Origin: an uncultured Microbacterium sp.
Lineage (GTDB): Bacteria > Actinomycetota > Actinomycetes > Actinomycetales > Microbacteriaceae
Direction: 5' to 3'
DNA length: 6,955 bases
Assembly: GCA_937988695.1 (NCBI GenBank)
Contig: CALKHM010000054.1
Span: forward strand, 1 to 6,955
This document shows positions 1 through 6,955 of this stretch, one piece after another. Below the pieces are notes generated by a model that was not told where the DNA came from, searched no databases, and saw only the letters and a program-made list of their open reading frames with translations. Numbering within the stretch: position 1 is the stretch's first letter; every line of letters starts with the position of its first letter. Made by a program: the position numbers and the translations under genes.

Positions 1-997
1 CGAGCCCGCGTTCCGTCCGCGTCGCCTGTTCGGCCGGTTCGGCATCGAGATCCTCGCCACGACCGACGACCCCGTCGACAGCCTCGAGGCCCACGAGAGG
101 CTACGAACCGAGGCGGTCCTCCCCGGCACCGTCATCCCCACGTTCCGGCCTGATCGGTACCTCGACCCGGCAAGCCCCTCGTGGGCGTCCGATTTGGAGA
201 GGCTGGCGGAGGCCGCCGACACCGAGACCGACAGCTATGCCGGCACGCTTAGGGCGCTACGCCGACGTCGACGGCATTTCCTCGAGCATGGTGCCACCTC
301 CCTGGACATCGGCGTGCGCACCCCGGACTCCGCACCGCTGGAAGACGGCGAGGCCGAAGCACTGCACCGGCGCGCACGGCGCGGCCAGGCGGATGAGGCC
401 GACATCGCGCGCTACCGTGCGAACATGGTCTACCGGCAGGCCGAGATGTCCGCCGAGGACGGCCTTACGATGCAGCTTCACGCCGGGGTGCATCGCAACC
501 ATCACCGCCCGACCTTCGACGCATTCGGTCCGGACACCGGCCACGACATCCCGGTGCGCACGGACTTCGTCGAGCCGTTGCGGCCCCTGCTGAACGCCTT
601 CGGCACCTCACCGAGCTTCCGCCTCGTGCTGTTCACCGTCGACGAGACCGTCTTCTCCCGCGAGCTCGCCCCGCTCGCGGGCTTCTACCCCAGCGTCTAC
701 GTGGGCGCTCCATGGTGGTTCCTGGACACCCCGGCCGCGGGCGACCGGTTCCGCCGGGCCGTCACCGACTCGGCGGGCCTGTTCAAGACGTCGGGCTTCA
801 TCGACGACACACGCGCGTTCTGTTCGATTCCCGCTCGCCACGACATGGCTCGTCGGGTGGATGCGGCGTTCCTCGCGAGCCTTGTCACGACCCACCAGCT
901 CGAAGAGGAGACGGCCGGAGAGCTCATCGAGGCCCTCGTCGACGAGATCCCCCGTCGGGTGTTCAATCTGCCGTCCCCGGCCGATCGCAAGGAGTGA
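1..997 (+). CDS. uxaC: Uronate (glucuronate/galacturonate) isomerase, C-terminal part; 5' end outside the window
   Basis: This enzyme isomerises D-glucuronate to D-fructuronate (and D-galacturonate to D-tagaturonate), the first cytoplasmic step of hexuronate breakdown. The reading frame is open from base 2 to the TGA at 995-997, giving 331 residues. The family is about 470 residues long, so roughly 140 N-terminal residues, including the HxH metal-binding motif of this amidohydrolase-superfamily barrel, lie upstream. Recognisable UxaC signatures are ATTDDP near the left edge, MQLHAGVHRNHH (bases 470-505), the GHDIPVRTDF region (539-568), YPSVYVGAPWWF (686-721) and GFIDDTRAF followed by ARHDMARR (794 to about 855). 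A TTG at base 194 is an internal codon, not the start, because conserved sequence continues upstream of it. manD begins 2 bases after the stop, so the two genes are almost certainly co-transcribed. I see no frameshift or missing motif in the visible part. The family call is very secure; preference for glucuronate over galacturonate is inferred from the manD neighbour. Confidence 0.95.
   Translation, partial: EPAFRPRRLFGRFGIEILATTDDPVDSLEAHERLRTEAVLPGTVIPTFRPDRYLDPASPSWASDLERLAEAADTETDSYAGTLRALRRRRRHFLEHGATSLDIGVRTPDSAPLEDGEAEALHRRARRGQADEADIARYRANMVYRQAEMSAEDGLTMQLHAGVHRNHHRPTFDAFGPDTGHDIPVRTDFVEPLRPLLNAFGTSPSFRLVLFTVDETVFSRELAPLAGFYPSVYVGAPWWFLDTPAAGDRFRRAVTDSAGLFKTSGFIDDTRAFCSIPARHDMARRVDAAFLASLVTTHQLEEETAGELIEALVDEIPRRVFNLPSPADRKE
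989..994 (+). promoter_or_regulatory. Ribosome binding site of manD (AAGGAG)
   Basis: AAGGAG lies inside the last codons of uxaC, 5 bases before the ATG at 1000. It fixes the manD start and rejects the longer in-frame reading that begins at base 712, which would run through uxaC in another frame. The embedding in uxaC suggests coupled translation of the two genes. Confidence 0.85.
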
Positions 998-999
998 TC

Positions 1000-2238
1000 A
1001 TGAAGATCGAACGTGCTGAAGTCGTCGTCACGAGCCCGGACCGGAACTTCGTGACGTTGAAACTGACGACCGACGACGGACTGACCGGACTCGGCGACGC
1101 GACGCTGAACGGGCGTGAGCTGGCCGTCGTCGCCTACCTGTCCGAGCACATCGTGCCGCTGTTGCTGGGACGGGACGCCCATCGGATCGAGGACACCTGG
1201 CAGTTCCTCTACCGGTCCGCATACTGGCGCCGAGGGCCGGTGACGATGGCGGCCATCGCCGCGGTGGACATGGCGCTGTGGGACATCAAGGGCAAGGCCG
1301 CCGGGATGCCCGTGTACCAGCTGCTCGGGGGCGCATCGCGCACCGGCCTGCTCGCTTACGGGCATGCTTCGGGCAAGACCCTGCCGGAGCTGTTCGACAA
1401 CATCCGCAGCTATCAGGAGCAGGGTTACCGTGCCATCCGCGTCCAGACCGGGGTTCCGGGATTGGCATCGATCTACGGGATCGCCTCGAACGCGACGTTC
1501 GAGGCCAACAAGGGCGTCCGCTACGACTATGAGCCCGCGCAGCGCGGGGCCTGGCCCAACGAAGAGGACTGGGACACGCGCGCGTACCTGCGGCACGTGC
1601 CGACCGTGTTCGAGGCGGTGCGCAGCGAGTTCGGCGCAGAGGTGCCGCTGCTGCACGACGGGCACCACCGAATGACGCCGATCCAGGCCGCGCAGCTGGG
1701 CAAATCGCTTGAACCATACGACCTGTTCTGGCTGGAGGACTGCACCCCCGCGGAGAACCAGGAGGCACTGCGTCTGGTGCGCCAGCACACGACCACACCC
1801 CTGGCGATCGGAGAGATCTTCAACACGGTGTGGGACTACCAGCAGATCATCCGCGAGCAGCTCATCGACTACGTGCGGTCGGCGGTCACGCACACCGGCG
1901 GGATCACGCACCTGAAGAAGGTGCTTGACTACGCGTCGCAGTACCAGATCAAGTCGGGCATGCACGGCCCGACCGACATCTCTCCGGTGGGCATGGCCGC
2001 AGCCCTGCACCTGGGGCTTTCGATCCACAACTTCGGCATCCAGGAGTACATGAAGCACGGCGAGAAGACGAACAGCGTGTTCGAGCAGTCGTACACGTGG
2101 GAGAACGGGATGCTGCACCCCGGTGACAAGCCGGGGCTGGGCGTCGACCTCGACGTCGACGAGGCCGGCAAGTACCCCTACGCGCAGGCCTACCTCCCCT
2201 ACAACCGCCTCGCCGATGGCACCGTCCACGACTGGTGA
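1000..2238 (+). CDS. manD: D-mannonate dehydratase, enolase superfamily (ManD/RspA type)
   Basis: The predicted reaction is dehydration of D-mannonate to 2-keto-3-deoxy-D-gluconate in the cytoplasm, the third step of glucuronate catabolism. The protein is 412 residues, normal for the ManD subgroup. The N-terminal capping domain covers about residues 1-125 and the Mg-binding (beta/alpha)7-beta barrel follows. Compared with the characterised Novosphingobium enzyme from memory, the key residues are present: R147 and Y159 (catalytic pair), D220 and H222 in LLHDGHHR, E246 in WLEDCTP, E272 in IGEIF (metal ligands D220/E246/E272), H322 in GMHGPTD and E349 in FGIQEYM. Those after Y159 are shifted by a constant 10, owing to a longer loop around residues 168-190. 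This is a different fold from UxuA, the mannonate dehydratase of E. coli. ManD relatives have also been called starvation-sensing protein RspA, and some act weakly or on D-gluconate; Pro324 raises that possibility here. Its place directly after uxaC argues for a real role in uronate catabolism. The stop overlaps the start of the transporter gene. Confidence 0.92.
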   Translation: MKIERAEVVVTSPDRNFVTLKLTTDDGLTGLGDATLNGRELAVVAYLSEHIVPLLLGRDAHRIEDTWQFLYRSAYWRRGPVTMAAIAAVDMALWDIKGKAAGMPVYQLLGGASRTGLLAYGHASGKTLPELFDNIRSYQEQGYRAIRVQTGVPGLASIYGIASNATFEANKGVRYDYEPAQRGAWPNEEDWDTRAYLRHVPTVFEAVRSEFGAEVPLLHDGHHRMTPIQAAQLGKSLEPYDLFWLEDCTPAENQEALRLVRQHTTTPLAIGEIFNTVWDYQQIIREQLIDYVRSAVTHTGGITHLKKVLDYASQYQIKSGMHGPTDISPVGMAAALHLGLSIHNFGIQEYMKHGEKTNSVFEQSYTWENGMLHPGDKPGLGVDLDVDEAGKYPYAQAYLPYNRLADGTVHDW

Positions 2239-3452
2239 TGCCAGCCGAGGGCGCCGCCGCAGGAGGAGTGTCTCCTGACCCCGGCACGGGGGTGCAGGCG
2301 CACGGGCTCGCCGCATCGCTGGGCGTGACCGTGGCCACCGCTCTGCCCCCCGCCCTGGCCGGGGCGATGGCGGCCCAGATCATCGGCGAGCTGGGGATCG
2401 CGCATGCTGCGTTCGGGGTCGCCGTGGGTGCGTTCTTCCTGACCAACGCGGTCGTCAGCCCCTGGGCGGGCGCTCTTGCCGACAGGCTCGGAGAGCACCG
2501 GAGCGTGCAGGTCGCCGTCACGCTCTCGTCGGTGTCGATGCTGGGGGTGGCAGCGTGCGGCACGAGCTACCCGATGATCGTCGCTTTCCTGCTCCTGGGC
2601 GGTCTGGGTGCGGCCGTGGGCGGTCCGGCAGGAAGCATCCTGCTCGCCGGCGCCGCGGGTCTTCGGTGGCAGGCGCTGCTGTTCGGAGTGCGCCAGGCCT
2701 TCGTGCCGGCGGCCAGTCTTCTCGGAGGACTCGCCGTGCCGATCTTCGCCGGCGCGGTCTTCGGGTGGCGGATCGCCTTCCTGACCGGCGGCGCCCTCGT
2801 GATCCTCCTGGCCTTCATGGGCCGCGCCCGTCGGCCGCCGGGCAAGACCGTCGGGGAGCTCGCCGGCCTGTCCCCCTATCGGCTCCACGAGCTGTGGCTG
2901 CTCGCCGTGGTGTTCGCGCTGTCCGGCTCGGCCGCCAACGCCGTGACCACCTTCGTCGTCGACTACGCCGCGACGGCGGGGCAGAGCCTCGCGTTCGGCG
3001 GCATGGCACTGGCGATGGCCAGTAGCGCCGCCATCGTCGCCCGCGTCGCGATCGGCTACTGGGTGGGACGGCTTCGGCTGGACTCGCTGAAGGTCACCGC
3101 GGTGATGCTCGTCATCGGGATCGGCGGATTCGCCTGGATCGCCGCCGGGCCGGCGACGGCGATCCTGCCCGGCTCGGTTCTCGGCATGGCCGGTGCCTGG
3201 GGGTGGAGCGGCCTGCTGATCTACGCGGTCACCTTCGGCTTCGGCGAGAGCCCCGGCCGGGCGAACGGGATCGTCCAAGCCGGTGGCGCCTCCGGCGGCA
3301 TCCTCGGCCCCGTTCTGACCGGCTGGACCGTTCAGACCTTCTCGTACACGGCGGCATGGACTCTGGCAACGGTGCTGGTATCGCTGAGCGCGGTCATCGT
3401 CGTGGTCTTGCTGGTGCGTCGACGACGGCGGGAGGCAGTGAGGATCGGATGA
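2238..3452 (+). CDS. MFS transporter, 12 predicted membrane helices; candidate hexuronate/sugar-acid permease
   Basis: This is an inner-membrane secondary transporter of 404 residues from the ATG. I count about twelve hydrophobic segments, the first near residues 26-48 and the last near 371-393, with a charged cytoplasmic loop (RARRPPGK, about 196-203) between helices 6 and 7 and an arginine-rich C-terminal tail. The MFS motif A signature, GALADRLGEHRS, sits between helices 2 and 3 (about 78-89). The ATG at 2238 shares one base with the manD TGA (TGATG); a GTG one codon earlier (2235) is an equal alternative. No good ribosome binding site precedes either, so translation is probably coupled to manD. 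Operon position suggests uptake of glucuronate, galacturonate or a related acid. The sequence does not look like E. coli ExuT, so the substrate is inference only; efflux of an intermediate cannot be excluded. Confidence 0.85.
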   Translation: MPAEGAAAGGVSPDPGTGVQAHGLAASLGVTVATALPPALAGAMAAQIIGELGIAHAAFGVAVGAFFLTNAVVSPWAGALADRLGEHRSVQVAVTLSSVSMLGVAACGTSYPMIVAFLLLGGLGAAVGGPAGSILLAGAAGLRWQALLFGVRQAFVPAASLLGGLAVPIFAGAVFGWRIAFLTGGALVILLAFMGRARRPPGKTVGELAGLSPYRLHELWLLAVVFALSGSAANAVTTFVVDYAATAGQSLAFGGMALAMASSAAIVARVAIGYWVGRLRLDSLKVTAVMLVIGIGGFAWIAAGPATAILPGSVLGMAGAWGWSGLLIYAVTFGFGESPGRANGIVQAGGASGGILGPVLTGWTVQTFSYTAAWTLATVLVSLSAVIVVVLLVRRRRREAVRIG

Positions 3453-3480
3453 TGCGCAGAGGCGAAGTACGAGGCCGGGT

Positions 3481-3575
3481 CAACCTCGCCGGACACACGG
3501 CAACCTCGCCGGACACACGGCAATCTCGCGGGACGCGGGGCAATCTCGCGGGACGCGGGGCAATCTCGCGGGACG
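3481..3575. repeat. Tandem array of a 20-bp unit, 4.75 copies, between convergent genes
   Basis: Copies start at 3481, 3501, 3521, 3541 and 3561. Copies 1 and 2 are identical (type A, CAACCTCGCCGGACACACGG). Copies 3 and 4 are identical (type B, CAATCTCGCGGGACGCGGGG), and copy 5 keeps the first 15 bases of type B. The types differ at unit positions 4, 10, 15, 17 and 18. The array fills most of the 123-bp gap between the MFS gene stop (3452) and the recQ stop (complement of 3576-3578), and its last repeat base touches that stop codon. On the + strand each full type B unit can fold CTCGCG-GGA-CGCGGG into a 6-bp stem with one G-U pair and a 3-base loop (3525-3539 and 3545-3559), so transcription termination or RNA 3'-end protection is possible. 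There is no T-run typical of an intrinsic terminator. The remaining bases, 3453-3480, show nothing I can name. Confidence 0.9.
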
Positions 3576-5589
<2,014 letters not shown>

Positions 5590-5591
<2 letters not shown>

Positions 5592-5602
5592 CGGCTGCCG
5601 GT
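5590..5602. promoter_or_regulatory. Perfect 13-bp palindrome over the recQ start codon; possible operator
   Basis: ACCGGC-T-GCCGGT has 6-bp half-sites around a single central base. It spans the recQ GTG (complement of 5589-5591) and reaches its ribosome binding site. It could be a repressor operator for recQ, or chance in GC-rich DNA. A weaker inverted repeat, GTCGC (5610-5614) with GCGAC (5624-5628), lies nearby. Neither matches a LexA box I recognise. Confidence 0.25.
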
Positions 5603-5607
5603 CCTCC
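5602..5607 (-). promoter_or_regulatory. Ribosome binding site of recQ (GGAGGA on the - strand)
   Basis: GGAGGA on the complementary strand ends 10 bases before the GTG at 5591. The spacing is slightly long but acceptable, and the internal GTG codons at positions 8 and 11 lack a better-placed match. It is the main reason for choosing the full-length start. Confidence 0.6.
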
Positions 5608-5634
5608 GCGTCGCGAGGTGTCTGCGACCCCGCC

Positions 5635-5640
5635 TAGACT
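5635..5640 (+). promoter_or_regulatory. Probable -10 box (TAGACT) of a leaderless promoter for the VOC gene
   Basis: TAGACT fits the actinobacterial -10 pattern TANNNT and ends exactly 7 bases before the ATG at 5648. Transcription would then begin at or next to the A of that ATG, giving a leaderless mRNA. This agrees with the absence of a Shine-Dalgarno sequence before 5648. No clear -35 element is visible at the usual spacing. Confidence 0.6.
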
Positions 5641-5647
5641 CTGCCGC

Positions 5648-6052
5648 ATGCTCATCTTCGACCACCTCGGCGTGACCGTCGACAACCTGCCGCGCGGCAT
5701 CGCCCAGTTCGATCCGGTCATGCAGGCGCTCGGCTTCACCCGCCTGAACGCGCAGGCCTCGGTCAGCTGGCAGCGCGACGACGAGCCCGAGCTGATTCTC
5801 TTTCCCGCTCGCGATACCGGCACCGGCCCGCATCGCCACGGGCGTGCGGGATGGCAGCACCTCGCGTTCGCCGTCGACTCCCGCGCTGAGGTCGACCGTC
5901 TGCACGCGATCGCGACGGATGCCGGATGGTCGGTGGTGCGCGAGCCGAAGGAGTACCCACGCTTCAGCGACCGCTACTATGCGTCGTTCGTCGAAGACGA
6001 CAGCGGCATCCGGATCGAGTTCATGCACAATCCGCCGCGCGCGACGCACTGA
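5648..6052 (+). CDS. VOC family (glyoxalase/bleomycin-resistance fold) protein
   Basis: This is a 134-residue vicinal-oxygen-chelate protein of unknown substrate. Two beta-alpha-beta-beta-beta modules are visible. The first opens with FDHLGVTVDNL (4-14) and ends near ELILFPA (48-54); the second runs from GWQHLAFAVDS (68-78) to GIRIEFM (120-126). H6, H71 and E124 occupy the usual metal-ligand positions, so a divalent-metal enzyme is likely, cytoplasmic and probably dimeric. Family members include lactoylglutathione lyases, dioxygenases and antibiotic-binding proteins, and nothing here selects among them. The ATG at 5648 is preferred over the in-frame GTG at 5618, because the domain starts right there and a -10 box lies between the two. 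It is divergent from recQ across 56 bp. The SDR gene follows 60 bp downstream on the same strand and may be co-transcribed, but a hairpin stands between them. Confidence 0.88.
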   Translation: MLIFDHLGVTVDNLPRGIAQFDPVMQALGFTRLNAQASVSWQRDDEPELILFPARDTGTGPHRHGRAGWQHLAFAVDSRAEVDRLHAIATDAGWSVVREPKEYPRFSDRYYASFVEDDSGIRIEFMHNPPRATH

Positions 6053-6064
6053 CGATCACGCGAG

Positions 6065-6083
6065 GCGGTGCCGCAGGCGCCGC
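6065..6083 (+). terminator. GC-rich hairpin between the VOC and SDR genes
   Basis: GCGGTGCC (6065-6072) pairs with GGCGCCGC (6076-6083) around a GCA loop, giving an 8-bp stem with one G-U pair. It begins 13 bases after the VOC stop. No T-tract follows, so it is either a T-less actinobacterial-style terminator, a partial attenuator or an mRNA-stabilising stem. An alternative pairing of GGCGGTGC with GCACCCGCC (to 6090) would need a bulge. Confidence 0.4.
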
Positions 6084-6099
6084 ACCCGCCGGCACTCAC

Positions 6100-6105
6100 G
6101 AAAGG
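6100..6105 (+). promoter_or_regulatory. Ribosome binding site of the SDR gene (GAAAGG)
   Basis: GAAAGG ends 7 bases before the ATG at 6113, a good match with normal spacing. It supports that start, which is also where the Rossmann-fold sequence begins. I see no clear promoter of its own in 6053-6099. Confidence 0.7.
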
Positions 6106-6112
6106 CATCCGC

Positions 6113-6955
6113 ATGACCCACGACCTTCCCCTGCAGGGCCAGACCGCTCTGATCACCGGCGTCTCGCGCCGGCGCGGCATCGGCTTCGCGATCGCGGGCG
6201 AGTTCGCCCGGCTCGGCGCGAGCGTGTTCATCCACCACTACGCCCCGCACGATGACGACCAGCCGTGGGGCGGCGACGACCTCGACGCGGTCCGTGACCA
6301 GCTGCGCGGGATGCTGGTGCCGCCGGCGTCGTTCGGCGACCAGAGCGCCGACCTGCGTGACGCGTCGGCCATTCCCCCGCTGATCGCCGCGGCCAGCAGC
6401 CTCACCGGACGCCTGGACGTGCTCGTGTGCAACCACGCGCGCAGCGGCGGCGACGGATCGCTGCTGGATCAGACCGCGGCATCCCTGGACGCGTTCTGGC
6501 AGACGAACACGCGCGCGACGCTGCTGCTCACCCGCGAGTTCGCGGCCCTGCGGGCCTCGGGGGCGCCCGGCTCGCGTCCCGGCCAGCGCACCGGTCGCGC
6601 GGAGCCGTTCGCCGCGCCGACCGGCCGTGTGTTCTGGATGACCTCGGGCCAACAGGACCGGCCGATGCCCGGCGAGGTCGCCTACGCCGCGAGCAAGGCG
6701 GCCCTGGCCGGGGTGACCAAGACCGTCGCAGCCGACCTGCTCGAGACCGGCATCGTCTTGAACACGATCGATCCCGGCCCGGTGAACACCGGCTACCTCG
6801 ACCCCGAGACCACCGACCGTCCGCTCGACGAGATCGAGGCGTGGATGCGCACGACCCCGTTCGGCCGATACGGCGAACCCGCCGACCCGGCGCGTCTCAT
6901 CGGCTGGCTCGCGACGCCCCCCGGATCCTGGGTGGTCGGCCAGGTGCTCACCACC
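6113..6955 (+). CDS. SDR family NAD(P)-dependent oxidoreductase (FabG-like), 3' end outside the window
   Basis: This is a classical-type short-chain dehydrogenase/reductase; 281 residues are visible and the frame stays open to the last base. The cofactor motif is TGVSRRRGIG (15-24), two residues longer than the usual TGxxxGIG; the arginines may favour NADPH. CNHA (106-109) replaces the usual NNAG. The catalytic tetrad is N132, S178 (in MTSGQ), Y191 and K195 (YAASK), followed by DPGPVNTG (220-227) and, near the edge, GxxVVGQVLT, which usually precedes the C-terminus by a few residues; probably under 15 residues are missing. An Arg/Gly/Pro-rich insert (about 148-170) separates the helix bearing N132 from the strand leading to S178. 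Such proteins are often annotated 3-oxoacyl-ACP reductase, but the substrate is not evident. The GAAAGG 7 bases upstream supports the ATG. No link to the uronate operon is visible. Confidence 0.9.
   Translation, partial: MTHDLPLQGQTALITGVSRRRGIGFAIAGEFARLGASVFIHHYAPHDDDQPWGGDDLDAVRDQLRGMLVPPASFGDQSADLRDASAIPPLIAAASSLTGRLDVLVCNHARSGGDGSLLDQTAASLDAFWQTNTRATLLLTREFAALRASGAPGSRPGQRTGRAEPFAAPTGRVFWMTSGQQDRPMPGEVAYAASKAALAGVTKTVAADLLETGIVLNTIDPGPVNTGYLDPETTDRPLDEIEAWMRTTPFGRYGEPADPARLIGWLATPPGSWVVGQVLTT

Noticed and set aside
712..999. Upstream in-frame extension of manD
   Set aside because: It overlaps the conserved C-terminus of uxaC in another frame, and the ATG at 1000 has a strong ribosome binding site and matches family N-termini.
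2261..2270. AGGAGG followed by GTG (2268) as an alternative MFS start signal
   Set aside because: The spacing is 1 base, too short, and the next in-frame GTG (2292) is 25 bases away. The TGATG overlap start is more economical, although a start at 2292 would still keep all twelve helices.
697..2316. Long open frame (539 codons) on the - strand opposite uxaC and manD
   Set aside because: It spans two well-supported + strand genes and encodes compositionally biased sequence without recognisable domains.
3481..3575. CRISPR array
   Set aside because: Units are directly adjacent 20-mers with no unique spacers, and there are no cas genes.

Overview
The window is high-GC DNA (roughly 70% by eye) with tight gene packing, GTG starts, stop/start overlaps and one promoter that looks leaderless. 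Together with the protein similarities and repeat styles this suggests an actinobacterium, most likely of the Microbacteriaceae (Microbacterium-like). The assignment is inference; there is no rRNA or other taxonomic marker here.

Bases 1-3452 (+ strand) are the distal part of a hexuronate-catabolism operon: the C-terminal 331 residues of uronate isomerase (uxaC), an enolase-superfamily D-mannonate dehydratase (manD, RspA-like) 2 bases downstream, and a 12-helix MFS transporter whose start overlaps the manD stop. The isomerase converts D-glucuronate to D-fructuronate, an oxidoreductase not in this window would make D-mannonate, and ManD would dehydrate that to 2-keto-3-deoxygluconate. The transporter is a plausible importer of the uronate or a related acid.

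Bases 3453-3575 separate two convergent transcription units. They hold a tandem array of a 20-bp unit (4.75 copies in two sequence types, ordered A-A-B-B-B') that ends on the base next to the recQ stop codon.

Bases 3576-5591 (- strand) encode a RecQ DNA helicase with all helicase motifs, the four-cysteine zinc site, a winged-helix region and an HRDC domain. It also has an N-terminal extension of about 60 residues, part of which is encoded by a sequence resembling a dispersed actinobacterial repeat. A 56-bp divergent region follows, then (+ strand) a small VOC/glyoxalase-fold protein with a leaderless-type promoter, a GC-rich hairpin, and an SDR oxidoreductase that runs off the window end.

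No stretch above 300 bases lacks a gene. I see no RNA genes, CRISPR array, transposase, phage gene or defence cassette, and no convincing undescribed multigene system. The most interesting material is the repetitive DNA (the convergent 20-bp array and the repeat-like segment inside recQ), plus a possible specificity signal in ManD.
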